From the NCBI RefSeq assembly GCF_015704895.1, contig NZ_JADQWB010000001.1, positions 372,001 through 436,000 of the forward strand: a DNA stretch of 64,000 nt, read 5' to 3'. Positions within the stretch are counted from its first letter, which is position 1. The number at the start of each line of letters is the position of its first letter. The notes beneath the pieces are model-generated. The model was not told the DNA's origin. It saw nothing but the letters and a program-made list of their open reading frames with translations, and did not search any database. This document shows, in pieces, positions 38,684 to 47,458 of the stretch. Made by a program: the position numbers and the translations under genes. Source of the DNA: Agrobacterium leguminum. Its GTDB lineage: Bacteria > Pseudomonadota > Alphaproteobacteria > Rhizobiales > Rhizobiaceae.

Positions 38684-40984
38684 ATGAGCAAGACGGACTT
38701 CATAGGCAAGGCATCGACCGCCGCAGGCGGCTGGGGCGCACTCAAAAGCGTCGGCAAACGCCTTCTCGAATCCGGTGCCCCGATTTCCGGCGCCCGCACG
38801 CTTTTGAAGACCAACCAGCCGGATGGATTCGACTGCCCGGGCTGCGCCTGGGGCGACCCGGAACACGGCTCCTCTTTCGAGTTCTGCGAAAACGGCGTCA
38901 AGGCGGTGTCATGGGAAGCAACGGAAGCCCGGGTGCCGCCGGATTTCTTCGCCAGCCGCACCGTCTCGGAACTGCGCGGCTGGTCCGACTACGATCTGGA
39001 AAAACAGGGCCGCCTCACCCACCCCATGCGTTATGACCGGGCGAGCGACAGATATCTGCCCGTCTCCTGGGACGATGCCTTCGCCGAAATCGGGCGTATC
39101 CTCAACAGTCTCGACAGCCCGGACCGGGCGGAGTTCTATACCTCCGGCCGCGCCTCCAACGAGGCTGCCTTCCTCTATCAGCTGATGGTCCGGCTTTACG
39201 GCACCAACAATTTCCCCGACTGTTCCAACATGTGCCACGAAGCGAGCGGCGTCGGCCTGAAGGCTTCGATCGGCGTCGGCAAGGGCACCGTTTTGCTTGA
39301 GGATTTCGAGCAGACGGACGCCATTTTCGTCATCGGGCAAAATCCCGGCACCAACCATCCCCGTATGCTGGGCGACCTGCGCCGCGCCGCCCTTCGCGGC
39401 GCCCGCATCGCCGTCTTCAACCCCATCCGCGAAAAGGGTCTGGAGCGCTTTGCCGACCCGCAGGACAAGGTGGAGATGATTACCGGCGGCAGCACCCGCA
39501 TCGCCACCAATTATTACCAGCCGCGCCAGGGCGGCGACATGGCGGCCGTGCGCGGCATGAGCAAGGCGGTCTTCGCCGCCGACGATGCCGCAAGGGCGGC
39601 GGGCGAACCCGCCATCATCGATTACGACTTCATCGCCGAACATGCGGCGGAGTTCGAGGCCTATCGCGCTGCCGTCGATGCGACGAGCTGGGAAAGCATT
39701 CTCGACCAGTCCGGCCTCACCCGCGCGGAGATCGAGGAAGCTGCCCGTATCTACATGGATGCCGGTTCCGTCATCGCCACCTGGGCCATGGGCGTCACCC
39801 AGCACAAGCATTCGGTCATCATCGTTCGCGAGATCACCAATTTCATGCTGCTGCGCGGCAATATCGGCCGGCCCGGCGCCGGCCTTTGCCCGGTGCGCGG
39901 CCATTCCAACGTGCAGGGCGACCGCACCGTCGGCATCGACGAGAAAGCCCCGCCGGCGCTTATCGACGCGCTGGAAAAGGAACTCGGCGTCCCCATGCCG
40001 CGCAAGCCCGGCCACAATACCGTCGAAGCCGTCGCCGCGATGCTGGACGGCAAGGCGGAGACTTTCATCGCGCTCGGCGGCAATTTCATGCGTGCGACGC
40101 CCGACAGCCCGCTGATCGTCAAGGCCTTCGAAAAGCAGAAGCTGACCGTCAACATCGCCACCAAGCTCAACCATTCGCATCTGGTGCCGGGCGAAACCTC
40201 CTTTGTGCTGCCCTGCCTCGGTCGAACGGAAATCGACCGCAATTCGGCCGGCCGGTCGCAGATCGTCACGGTCGAAGATTCCATGAGCATGGTGCACGGT
40301 TCCGGCGGCATCAACCCGCCGGCCTCGGATGAGCTGCGTTCGGAAGTCGCGATCGTTGCAGGCATCGCCGAGGCGACGCTTGGCAATGCCCAAGTCGACT
40401 GGAAGGCGCTTGCCGATGATTACGATCTCATCCGCGACATGATCGAGCGGGTCATTCCCGGTTTCGATAATTTCAACGAGCGCGTCCGCGTGCCGCGCGG
40501 TTTTCATCTGCGCAACGCAGCAGCCGAACGGGAATGGAACACACCGGCGAAAAAGGCCACCTTCTATAGCGGTCCGCTGCCCGAACAAACCGAACACCAG
40601 CAGGCGCTCACGCGCGATGACCTGTTCGTATTGCAGACCTTCCGCAGCCACGATCAATACAACACCACGATCTACGGCATGGATGACCGATATCGCGGCG
40701 TCTATGGCGAGCGCCACGTCATCTTCATGAACCCGAAGGACATGGAAGCGCTCGGCGCCCATTCCCGCCAGCGCGTCGATGTCATCGGCGAATATGGCGA
40801 CGGCGTGGAACGCATTGCGCGGAATTTCCGGCTGGTGCCCTATAATATCCCTCAGGGCAGCGTCGGCGGTTATTATCCCGAACTTAACGTGCTGGTGCCG
40901 CTGTCGAGCTATGGCGAAGGCAGTTTCACGCCGACATCGAAATCGGTGCTCGTCTCCGTTCGCCTGCGCCGGGATGCCTCCTGA
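38684..40984 (+). CDS. FdhF/YdeP family molybdopterin oxidoreductase
   Basis: The 766-aa protein belongs to the FdhF/YdeP group of formate-dehydrogenase-like alpha subunits that bind bis-molybdopterin guanine dinucleotide. Typical segments are FDCPGCAWGDPEHGSSFEFC near the N-terminus, DCSNMCHEASGVGLKASIGV with the likely Mo-ligand region, and HSNVQGDRTVGIDEKAPPAL. The N-terminal cysteine motif differs from the usual 4Fe-4S pattern of formate dehydrogenases. The substrate is unknown; E. coli YdeP was linked to acid resistance. The ATG of the next gene overlaps its stop by one base, so three genes form a tight operon. Confidence 0.9.
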   Translation: MSKTDFIGKASTAAGGWGALKSVGKRLLESGAPISGARTLLKTNQPDGFDCPGCAWGDPEHGSSFEFCENGVKAVSWEATEARVPPDFFASRTVSELRGWSDYDLEKQGRLTHPMRYDRASDRYLPVSWDDAFAEIGRILNSLDSPDRAEFYTSGRASNEAAFLYQLMVRLYGTNNFPDCSNMCHEASGVGLKASIGVGKGTVLLEDFEQTDAIFVIGQNPGTNHPRMLGDLRRAALRGARIAVFNPIREKGLERFADPQDKVEMITGGSTRIATNYYQPRQGGDMAAVRGMSKAVFAADDAARAAGEPAIIDYDFIAEHAAEFEAYRAAVDATSWESILDQSGLTRAEIEEAARIYMDAGSVIATWAMGVTQHKHSVIIVREITNFMLLRGNIGRPGAGLCPVRGHSNVQGDRTVGIDEKAPPALIDALEKELGVPMPRKPGHNTVEAVAAMLDGKAETFIALGGNFMRATPDSPLIVKAFEKQKLTVNIATKLNHSHLVPGETSFVLPCLGRTEIDRNSAGRSQIVTVEDSMSMVHGSGGINPPASDELRSEVAIVAGIAEATLGNAQVDWKALADDYDLIRDMIERVIPGFDNFNERVRVPRGFHLRNAAAEREWNTPAKKATFYSGPLPEQTEHQQALTRDDLFVLQTFRSHDQYNTTIYGMDDRYRGVYGERHVIFMNPKDMEALGAHSRQRVDVIGEYGDGVERIARNFRLVPYNIPQGSVGGYYPELNVLVPLSSYGEGSFTPTSKSVLVSVRLRRDAS

Positions 40985-41286
40985 TGGAAGAGGAGCAATC
41001 CGCCGCCGCGTTCATGGCGGCGGTGGAGCGGGTTCAGGAATGCTCCTTACAGGCGCTGACCGCCACGGGTGCGGCGATCCTTCTTTCGGTTTATCTGAAC
41101 ATCGCCGCTGACAGCCGCAGCATCGCCAACCGGCTGGGGCTTGCGCACGCCCTCATTCTGCGCGAAATCACTGCCCTGTCGCCACGTTTCGTGCGGGTGA
41201 CAAAACGCGATGCCCGCACCCAGCGCAGCTTTCTGGAGGCGACCGAAGAAGGACAGGCCCTTGCGGCGGCGTCCCTGCGGATTTGA
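40984..41286 (+). CDS. Small winged-helix (MarR-like) protein
   Basis: The 100-aa protein has no name I recognise. It appears to be a stripped-down winged helix: SRSIANRLGLAHALILREIT as a helix-turn-helix and FVRVTKRDARTQRSFLEATE followed by EGQALAA as the wing and trailing helix of MarR-type regulators. It lacks the long dimerisation helices of full MarR proteins. Translation is coupled to the upstream oxidoreductase (TGATG overlap). A regulatory role for the operon is an inference. Confidence 0.65.
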   Translation: MEEEQSAAAFMAAVERVQECSLQALTATGAAILLSVYLNIAADSRSIANRLGLAHALILREITALSPRFVRVTKRDARTQRSFLEATEEGQALAAASLRI

Positions 41287-41303
41287 AACGAACGGAGCAC
41301 TCC

Positions 41304-41798
41304 TTGGCAATCAGGCCGATCCTGCCCTACCCTCATTCCGGCTTGTCCGAAATCTGCGCGCCGGTCACGGCTTTCGACGGGCAATTGCAAGAGCTGGTGG
41401 CGGACCTGATCGATACGATGCGCGCCGCGCCCGGTGTCGGCATCACCGCCGCCCATATCGGCATAAAACAGCGAGTTTTCGTGCTGGAGCTGACACCGGG
41501 AACCGTGCTTACCTACATCAATCCTGAAGTCGTCAGCCAATCCACGCAGACCATGCGGCATATGGAGGGCAGCGTCTCCATGCCGGGCTTTACCGACGAG
41601 GTGGAGCGGCCCTTGGAAATCGAGGTGAGATTTCAGGACATAGCCGGCGGCGAACACCGACAGACCGCCGAGGGATTTCACGCCATCTGCATCCAGCACG
41701 AGATCGACCAGCTGGACGGCATTTTCTGGCTGAAGCGCCTCTCGAAGCTCAAGCGCGACCGGCTGGTGAAAAAATGGGAAAAATCCCGGAAATCCTGA
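41304..41798 (+). CDS. Peptide deformylase-like protein with degenerate active site
   Basis: The 164-aa protein clearly shares the peptide deformylase fold, but the three signature motifs are altered: GVGITAAHIG instead of GxGLAAxQ (His51 for Gln), MEGSVSMPG instead of EGCLS (Ser90 for the metal-binding Cys), and QHEIDQLDGIFW instead of QHExDHLDG (Gln136 for the second metal-binding His). His132 and Glu133 remain. It is therefore unlikely to be a normal housekeeping deformylase. TTG at 41304 is chosen because GGAG lies 7 bases upstream; TTG 41283 is also in frame. It ends the operon with the YdeP-type oxidoreductase. Confidence 0.85.
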   Translation: MAIRPILPYPHSGLSEICAPVTAFDGQLQELVADLIDTMRAAPGVGITAAHIGIKQRVFVLELTPGTVLTYINPEVVSQSTQTMRHMEGSVSMPGFTDEVERPLEIEVRFQDIAGGEHRQTAEGFHAICIQHEIDQLDGIFWLKRLSKLKRDRLVKKWEKSRKS

Positions 41799-41801
41799 TG
41801 G

Positions 41802-42239
41802 TCAGCCGGTAATCGAAAGCGCAAATTCCGCATCGCCCTTCAGCGTGTTGCTGACGGTGCAGATATCCTCGGCCATATGGGCGATGGCGCTGCGCGTCGC
41901 CTCATCGAAATCCCCCTTTATCTCTATCCGGACATCGAAACGCACGATCCGCGACGGCTCCTCCTCAGCCTTTTCGCCGGATACATGCACCGTAACCTTT
42001 TCGAACCGGTCGAGCACGCCCATGCGGCTTGCTGCAATCCGCGCGCTGAGCGCCAGACAGGCCGACAGCGACGAATAAAGAAGGTCGAGCGGATTGAAAC
42101 CCGGCTCCGAGGCCGCCGTCACCACCGTCAGAGCGCCTCCGGTGGCCGTGACGACATCGGGATGCCCGAGACGGCCAAGAGTGACGACAGCGCCCGTCGG
42201 CCGCTTTTTAACCCTGAACTGATTCATGCCCGACCTCAC
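41802..42239 (-). CDS. OsmC family protein
   Basis: This 145-aa OsmC/Ohr-fold protein probably reduces organic or other peroxides, or acts on thiol-linked substrates. The segment SLSACLALSARIAA contains the first redox cysteine, and DICTVSNTLKGDAEFALSIT near the C-terminus contains the second. The start may be the internal ATG at 42227 (MNQFRVKKRPTG). It converges on the deformylase-like gene with only 3 bases between stop codons. Confidence 0.87.
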   Translation of the reverse strand: MRSGMNQFRVKKRPTGAVVTLGRLGHPDVVTATGGALTVVTAASEPGFNPLDLLYSSLSACLALSARIAASRMGVLDRFEKVTVHVSGEKAEEEPSRIVRFDVRIEIKGDFDEATRSAIAHMAEDICTVSNTLKGDAEFALSITG

Positions 42240-42338
42240 ACCGCGATTTCACCCGATGGAACCAAAATTAGCCTCGCGCTTTTACTCACGCAACGGTGAA
42301 CGACCGTTGAGTATTGATTGAAAAGGGAGCTGGGACAT

Positions 42339-42506
42339 ATGGTTACATCTACGCTCGTCAGCATTCTGATCACCTTTCTGGTGATTGTGCTCGTCTTGTG
42401 GCTTATCGCGCGACTGCCGGTCGGCGGCGGTGCGAAACAGATCGCACAGGTGATCGTCATCATCATCGGCATTATTTCGCTGCTGAAATATCTTGCCGTC
42501 TTCTGA
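42339..42506 (+). CDS. Small membrane protein (Thivi_2564-like)
   Basis: The 55-aa product consists of two hydrophobic helices (STLVSILITFLVIVLVLWLI and KQIAQVIVIIIGIISLLKYL) separated by ARLPVGGGA. It resembles the Thivi_2564 family of tiny membrane proteins of unknown function. ATG 42339 is preferred; a longer start at 42318 is possible. GAAAAGGGAGC lies upstream. A terminator follows directly. Confidence 0.75.
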   Translation: MVTSTLVSILITFLVIVLVLWLIARLPVGGGAKQIAQVIVIIIGIISLLKYLAVF

Positions 42507-42534
42507 TGTCCCCGCACGGTGCAGACGAAAAAAG

Positions 42535-42557
42535 GCGGCGAAAGCCGCCTCTTTTTA
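42535..42557 (+). terminator. Rho-independent terminator
   Basis: The hairpin GGCGGC-GAAA-GCCGCC is followed by TCTTTTT, just after the small membrane protein gene and before the convergent PAS gene. Confidence 0.85.
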
Positions 42558-42583
42558 TGCACGGTTTTCACCCCGTCCGGCCG

Positions 42584-43009
42584 CTATTGCCGAGGCTCGA
42601 ACTGATAGGTTTTTTTCAGGGTAATATCCCGAACGCTGCCAATGCCCAGAAACGGCGTATTGTCGGCATCAAAAATCGCCCTGCCCTTCGCCACGATCCA
42701 CCGGTCCGACCCGTCCGGCAGATTGACCTTGTAGCGCTGGTCGAAAAACACACCGGTAGTGATGCTCTCAAAAATGGCCTGCGCCACCTGATCGCGCATC
42801 TCGACATCGATTCTTTCGAGAATCTCCTCGATCGTCACCCCGCGTGACGCAACCGGCTCCGAAAACCCGTGGCATTCCGCAGTGACCGCATCCATGATCA
42901 GCCTGTTGTCGGAAATGCTCCACATGTAATAGCCAAGCGCATTGTCTGAATCCGTTTTGTCCCCCAGCACGAAAACCCCCAGACATATTTTCCTGACAAA
43001 AGCTAACAT
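42584..43009 (-). CDS. PAS domain protein
   Basis: The 141-aa protein is essentially one PAS domain: YYMWSISDNRLIMDAVTAEC at the start, FDQRYKVNLPDGSDRWIVAK, and IFDADNTPFLGIGSVRDITL as the PAC motif. There is no output domain, so it may act as a free-standing sensor or partner. The ATG at 43009 has AGAGG upstream; a further in-frame start at 43084 would add residues without PAS similarity. Confidence 0.75.
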   Translation of the reverse strand: MLAFVRKICLGVFVLGDKTDSDNALGYYMWSISDNRLIMDAVTAECHGFSEPVASRGVTIEEILERIDVEMRDQVAQAIFESITTGVFFDQRYKVNLPDGSDRWIVAKGRAIFDADNTPFLGIGSVRDITLKKTYQFEPRQ

Positions 43010-43309
43010 CGGACCTCTAATATTCCACCCCTCGTTTTTGTAGGGGGGAACCGCACGACTACTGCAGCGTGCATCGATATCCACCGAAATTTACGATGGC
43101 CGAATCCAGCTAGAGCATTTCCAGTAAAAGTGCGTAGCGGTTTCACGTCCGGAAATGCGAAAAAACAAAGCGATAGAGCACGTCCGACGATTCCGTTTTG
43201 ACCGGAGGTGCTCCAGGGTTCCGAAATGGACGATAAATTTCGAAGAGACATCGCAAAACCACCTGGCTGCGCCTACATGGCTTGTGATGACATGTCGAAG
43301 GAGTTCAAT
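43010..43309. other. Intergenic region with rhizobial repeat
   Basis: These 300 bases hold a recognisable repeat at 43111-43180 and the promoter regions of the PAS gene and the lipoprotein gene. In-frame extensions of the lipoprotein gene upstream to 43208 lack a ribosome-binding site and would hide its signal peptide. I see nothing else. Confidence 0.5.
43111..43180. repeat. Rhizobiales intergenic repeat flanked by TAGAGCA
   Basis: The segment begins TAGAGCATTTCCAGTAAAAG and ends AAACAAAGCGATAGAGCA, with TAGAGCA at both ends as a direct repeat. It contains GCGGTTTCACGTCCGGAAAT, which I recognise as a common intergenic repeat in Rhizobium and Agrobacterium genomes. Confidence 0.65.
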
Positions 43310-43471
43310 ATGGTGCGAGCCGCCCTCACTTTCGGATTGCTGACCGCAACCGTCTTTCTGGCCGGGTGCCAGACCTGGCATAGTCCATATCGTGGAAACG
43401 AGTGGCGCATGGATCAGGTCATGGATGGGGACCCCTACCGTGTCGGTGACGGGCAGCGCAACCGACGCTGA
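43310..43471 (+). CDS. Small lipoprotein
   Basis: The 53-aa product has a lipoprotein signal peptide with lipobox LAGC (MVRAALTFGLLTATVFLAGC), leaving a mature peptide of about 34 residues rich in Arg and Asp. GAAGGAG at 43297-43303 fixes the ATG at 43310. Function unknown; small entericidin-like lipoproteins are similar in size. Confidence 0.65.
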   Translation: MVRAALTFGLLTATVFLAGCQTWHSPYRGNEWRMDQVMDGDPYRVGDGQRNRR

Positions 43472-43644
43472 TCCACCTCGTCCATTCAATCCGAACGGCG
43501 GCAGGTCGATAATTTGCCGCCCTTAATTCATGGCGCTCTGGCTGCGGGATAGAACAGACTGACGTGGCCCCGGGTTACATCCAACACGGTCCAAGGAACC
43601 TGGGGCAGAAAACAGAGGGCAAGCTAAATGACTGGCTAAAAAAG

Positions 43645-43669
43645 AAAAAACCCGCCGAAGCGGGTTTCT
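43645..43669 (-). terminator. Terminator of tRNA-Leu gene
   Basis: On the minus strand, AAACCCGC-TTC-GGCGGGTTTTTTC forms a hairpin with a U-tract, directly after the tRNA CCA end. Confidence 0.85.
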
Positions 43670-43670
43670 T

Positions 43671-43755
43671 TGGTGCGGTCGAGAAGACTCGAACTTCCAC
43701 GGGTTGCCCCACAGCGACCTCAACGCTGCGCGTCTACCAATTCCGCCACGACCGC
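43671..43755 (-). tRNA. tRNA-Leu(GAG)
   Basis: The 85-base minus-strand sequence folds as a class II tRNA: acceptor GCGGTCG / CGACCGC, anticodon loop TTGAGGT with anticodon GAG flanked by CAGCG / CGCTG, a long variable arm TGGGGCAACCCG, T-loop GTTCGAGTC, and an encoded CCA end. It reads CUC and CUU leucine codons. Confidence 0.96.
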
Positions 43756-43944
43756 ATCGTGGTAGGCGTCGACTTGCGCCGACGGGGGTGCATGTAGCAA
43801 AAGGATTTTCGGTGCACAAGAGCGTCGTGACAGTTTTTTGAAATTAAAAATCGCACCGCACCATCCTATATGCAGGAAGCCCGGAAATGCTGGGGTTGCG
43901 GCCTTGTCGCCATTTTGCGAGAAGGCTGTGGAAAGGACTTTTTC

Positions 43945-44676
43945 ATGCTCACACGCACCGATATCGAGACAAACATGCTGCCCGCCGCCGGATCACCGCC
44001 CATACGCTGGCGAATCTCGGAAGGCCTCGTCCCCTATGAGCAGGCGATTGAGGAAATGGAGCGTGAAGTCGCCGCCATTGCCAGCGGCGAGGCAGACGAG
44101 CTCGTCTGGCTTCTGGAACACCCGCCGCTCTATACTGCCGGCACCAGCGCCGATGCCGCCGACCTCATAGAGCCGGAGCGTTTCCCCGTCTTCGCCACGG
44201 GTCGTGGCGGCGAATATACCTATCACGGGCCGGGACAGCGGGTCGTCTATGTCATGCTCGACCTGAAGCGGCGGCGGCAGGATGTCCGCGCCTATGTGGC
44301 GGCGCTGGAGGATGTCATCATCCGCACGCTCGACAAGATGAATGTGCGTGGCGAGCGGCGCGAGGACCGCGTCGGCGTCTGGGTCAGGCGTCCGGAGAAA
44401 CCGCTGCTTCCCGATGGCGGCATGGCCGAGGACAAGATCGCGGCACTTGGCATCAGGCTGCGCAAATGGGTGAGCTTCCACGGGCTCTCGATCAATGTCG
44501 ATCCAGACCTCTCGCATTTTTCCGGCATCGTTCCCTGCGGCATCAGCGCCTATGGCGTCACCAGCCTTGTCGATCTTGGATTGCCGGTTATGATCGGCGA
44601 CGTCGACGTTCTGCTGCGCGAGGCCTTTGAGGAGGTGTTTGGCGAGGCAGTGCCCGAAACCGGCGCAAGCGGCTGA
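43945..44676 (+). CDS. lipB: Lipoyl(octanoyl) transferase
   Basis: LipB moves octanoyl groups from acyl carrier protein to lipoyl domains, the first step of lipoate synthesis. The 243-aa protein contains [20 protein letters not shown], the LipB signature, GVWVRRP...[17 protein letters not shown] and the catalytic cysteine in [17 protein letters not shown] supports ATG 43945. It is the first of three plus-strand genes, with an alcohol dehydrogenase gene next. Confidence 0.96.
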   Translation: MLTRTDIETNMLPAAGSPPIRWRISEGLVPYEQAIEEMEREVAAIASGEADELVWLLEHPPLYTAGTSADAADLIEPERFPVFATGRGGEYTYHGPGQRVVYVMLDLKRRRQDVRAYVAALEDVIIRTLDKMNVRGERREDRVGVWVRRPEKPLLPDGGMAEDKIAALGIRLRKWVSFHGLSINVDPDLSHFSGIVPCGISAYGVTSLVDLGLPVMIGDVDVLLREAFEEVFGEAVPETGASG

Positions 44677-44742
44677 TCCCACCGCAACCTTTGCCGCAGG
44701 CCGGTGTTTCCAGCATCGATCACCACAAGAGGAGGAACGATC

Positions 44743-45810
44743 ATGTTTACAACGTCCGCCTATGCCTGCGATGACGGCTCTTCGCCGATGAAGCTCGCGA
44801 CCATCAAGCGTCGCGATCCCGGCCCGCGCGATGTCGAAATCGAGATCGAATTCTGTGGCGTCTGCCACTCCGATATCCACACTGCCCGCAGCGAATGGCC
44901 GGGCTCCCTCTATCCCTGCGTTCCCGGCCACGAAATCATCGGCCGCGTCGGCCGTGTCGGCGCGCAGGTCACCCGGTTCAAGGCGGGCGACCGCGTCGGC
45001 GTCGGCTGTATTGTCGATAGCTGCCGGGAATGCGCCAGCTGCGCCGAGGGGCTGGAGCAATATTGCGAAAACGGCATGACCGGCACCTATAATTCGCCCG
45101 ACAAAGCGATGGGCGGCGGTGCGCATACGCTCGGCGGTTATTCCGCCCACGTCGTCGTCGATGACCGTTACGTCCTCAACATTCCCGAAGGCCTCGACCC
45201 GGCGGCGGCAGCACCCCTGCTCTGCGCGGGTATCACCACCTATTCGCCGCTGCGTCACTGGAACGCCGGACCCGGCAAGCGTGTCGGCGTCGTCGGTCTT
45301 GGCGGTCTTGGCCATATGGCGGTCAAGCTCGCCAATGCCATGGGCGCAACCGTGGTGATGATCACGACGTCGCCCAGCAAGGCGGAGGATGCGAAAAAGC
45401 TCGGCGCACACGAGGTGATCGTCTCCCGCGATGCCGAGCAGATGAAGAAGGCCGCTTCGAGCCTCGATCTCATCATCGACGCCGTGGCCGCCGACCATGA
45501 CATCAACGCCTATCTGGCGCTGCTGAAACGTGACGGCGCGCTGGTGCAGGTGGGCGCGCCGGAAAAGCCGCTCTCGGTGCTGGCCTTCAGCCTCATTCCG
45601 GGCCGCAAGACCTTTGCCGGCTCGATGATCGGCGGCATTCCCGAGACGCAGGAAATGCTGGATTTCTGCGCCGAAAAAGGCATCGCCGCCGAAATCGAGA
45701 TGATCGATATCGATCAGATCAACGACGCTTATGAACGCATGATAAAAAGCGATGTGCGTTATCGTTTCGTCATTGATATGAAGAGCCTGCCGCGCCAGAA
45801 GGCCGCCTGA
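44743..45810 (+). CDS. Zinc-dependent NAD(P) alcohol dehydrogenase, YahK/CAD-like
   Basis: The 355-aa protein is a medium-chain dehydrogenase/reductase close to E. coli YahK and cinnamyl alcohol dehydrogenases. The catalytic zinc site is in CGVCHSDIHTARSEWPG, followed by YPCVPGHEIIGRVGRVG; the structural zinc cysteines are in CIVDSCRECASCAEGLEQYC; the cofactor motif is VVGLGGLGHMAVKLANAMGA. It probably reduces aldehydes with NADPH. GAGGAGG precedes ATG 44743. Confidence 0.93.
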   Translation: MFTTSAYACDDGSSPMKLATIKRRDPGPRDVEIEIEFCGVCHSDIHTARSEWPGSLYPCVPGHEIIGRVGRVGAQVTRFKAGDRVGVGCIVDSCRECASCAEGLEQYCENGMTGTYNSPDKAMGGGAHTLGGYSAHVVVDDRYVLNIPEGLDPAAAAPLLCAGITTYSPLRHWNAGPGKRVGVVGLGGLGHMAVKLANAMGATVVMITTSPSKAEDAKKLGAHEVIVSRDAEQMKKAASSLDLIIDAVAADHDINAYLALLKRDGALVQVGAPEKPLSVLAFSLIPGRKTFAGSMIGGIPETQEMLDFCAEKGIAAEIEMIDIDQINDAYERMIKSDVRYRFVIDMKSLPRQKAA

Positions 45811-45883
45811 CCCCGGAAGGGGGGCGACCTTACGGGCGTCCCCTCTCCCGTTGGACCTTTTGGTCGAAAGCGCAGCCTGACCC

Positions 45884-46834
45884 ATGACTCCCCAATCCAT
45901 GACCAGCCAGACCGGTTTCAACGATATCGCCAAGGGCATGACCATCATGGCGGGTTGCATGCTGGTGCTGCCGGTCATGGATGCGATCGCCAAATACATG
46001 GCGGTGAGCGGCGGCATGTCGCCGGCGCAGGTGACCTTCTACCGCTTCTTTTTCCAGGTGCTCTGCACCCTGCCGCTGCTGCTCGTGGTGTCGCCCAGGG
46101 CGCTGTTCAGCGCCAAACGGCCATGGATGAACTGCCTGCGCGGCGTCCTTCACGCCTCGGCCAGCCTGATGTTCTTCGCCGCCGTCAAATACATGCCGCT
46201 CGCCGATGTCTTCGCGATCTATTTCGTCGAGCCTTTCATGCTGACGATGATGTCGGCCCTCTTCCTCGGCGACAAAGTGGGCTGGAAGCGCTGGACGGCG
46301 ATCGCGGTCGGCTTCGGCGGCGCGCTGATCGTCATTCAGCCGAGTTTCGAAATCTTCGGCTGGACATCGCTTCTGCCGGTCGCCTGCGCCTTTCTTTATA
46401 CGCTCTACCTCTTCCTGAACCGCGCCATCGGCGATGCCGACAGCCCGCTGGTCATGCAGACAATGTCTGGCATTGCGGGAACCGTGTTCATGGGGGCCGC
46501 ACTTTTCGCCGGCGATGCACTTGGCGACAAGGATTTTGCCGTCTCGCTGCCGCAATCCGGCTTCGCACTTGCCCTTCTCATATTATTGGGATCGATATCC
46601 GGCTACATGCACCTGCTGATCGTCAGGGCCTTCCGGCTGGCGCCGCTCTCTCTGCTGGCGCCGTTCCAGTATTTCGAGATCATCTCGGCGACGATCCTCG
46701 GTTATGCGCTGTTTTCGGATTTCCCGACGCCGTCGAAATGGCTCGGCATCCTCATTATCGTCGCATCCGGCCTGTTCATCATCTGGCGCGAGCGCCAGCA
46801 GGTCGGTGCGAACCCGCCGCTTGACGGGCAGTGA
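45884..46834 (+). CDS. DMT/EamA family transporter
   Basis: The 316-aa protein has ten predicted helices in two EamA repeats (GMTIMAGCMLVLPVMDAIAK starts the first; LPVACAFLYTLYLFLNRAIG the second). Such transporters export or import metabolites; the substrate is unknown. It may share a transcript with the upstream dehydrogenase (73-base gap). Confidence 0.9.
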   Translation: MTPQSMTSQTGFNDIAKGMTIMAGCMLVLPVMDAIAKYMAVSGGMSPAQVTFYRFFFQVLCTLPLLLVVSPRALFSAKRPWMNCLRGVLHASASLMFFAAVKYMPLADVFAIYFVEPFMLTMMSALFLGDKVGWKRWTAIAVGFGGALIVIQPSFEIFGWTSLLPVACAFLYTLYLFLNRAIGDADSPLVMQTMSGIAGTVFMGAALFAGDALGDKDFAVSLPQSGFALALLILLGSISGYMHLLIVRAFRLAPLSLLAPFQYFEIISATILGYALFSDFPTPSKWLGILIIVASGLFIIWRERQQVGANPPLDGQ

Positions 46835-46854
46835 CAGTCGACACCTGACATGCC

Positions 46855-47313
46855 TCAACCGTTCGAGGGCAGCGGCCCTTCGTCGTGATGGTCCTGCGCC
46901 TCCACAAGACTGCCGAGCAGCCAGAGGGAAACCTCGGCCGCCTCTCCGGCCGATTTGAACCGGTATGAGCCGCTATATTTCGGCATGTCGAAAAAGGTGA
47001 CGACGAAACCGTCGCCGCTTTCAAGACTTTCGACCCGGATGCGCTCGGGATCGATCATCACGCACACATAATGCGACCCCATATTGCGCATGAAGCCGGC
47101 CTTGTTGTCGTGCAGTCGCACGAAGGCTGCGCCGCCATCCGCCGTCATATGCAGACTTCTGATCGCCTCATTGGGAAAGGCGCGGGCGAAATCCATGATC
47201 GCCTGCCCCACATCATGACTGTTATCCTCATCCGTCGCCCGCGACATGCGCCAGGCATAAACAGCGAAGACCGAAAGCAGCACGAAAACGATAATCCAGA
47301 TCGCAATACTCAT
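46855..47313 (-). CDS. Hypothetical membrane-anchored protein
   Basis: The 152-aa protein has an N-terminal membrane helix (SIAIWIIVFVLLSVFAVYAW) and a soluble domain with MNMGSHYVCVMIDPERIRVE-like beta strands (actual start of block: NMGSHYVCVMIDPERIRV) and FFDMPKYSGSYRFKSAGEAA. I do not recognise a family with a known role; it looks like a conserved rhizobial protein. It follows the phytoene synthase-like gene on the same strand with a gap of about 145 bases. Confidence 0.7.
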   Translation of the reverse strand: MSIAIWIIVFVLLSVFAVYAWRMSRATDEDNSHDVGQAIMDFARAFPNEAIRSLHMTADGGAAFVRLHDNKAGFMRNMGSHYVCVMIDPERIRVESLESGDGFVVTFFDMPKYSGSYRFKSAGEAAEVSLWLLGSLVEAQDHHDEGPLPSNG

Positions 47314-47458
47314 CCGGGACGCTCCCTCAGCATCGAAACATCAAGATTCGCGAATCGAAACGATGCGAACCCGGTTCAGGTTCATATAGACCGAGGCTTG
47401 TGTGAAGTGTGGCTTTGCGGGATCGACGTCGTTTCACCGCCTGGCGCGATCCGCGCCA

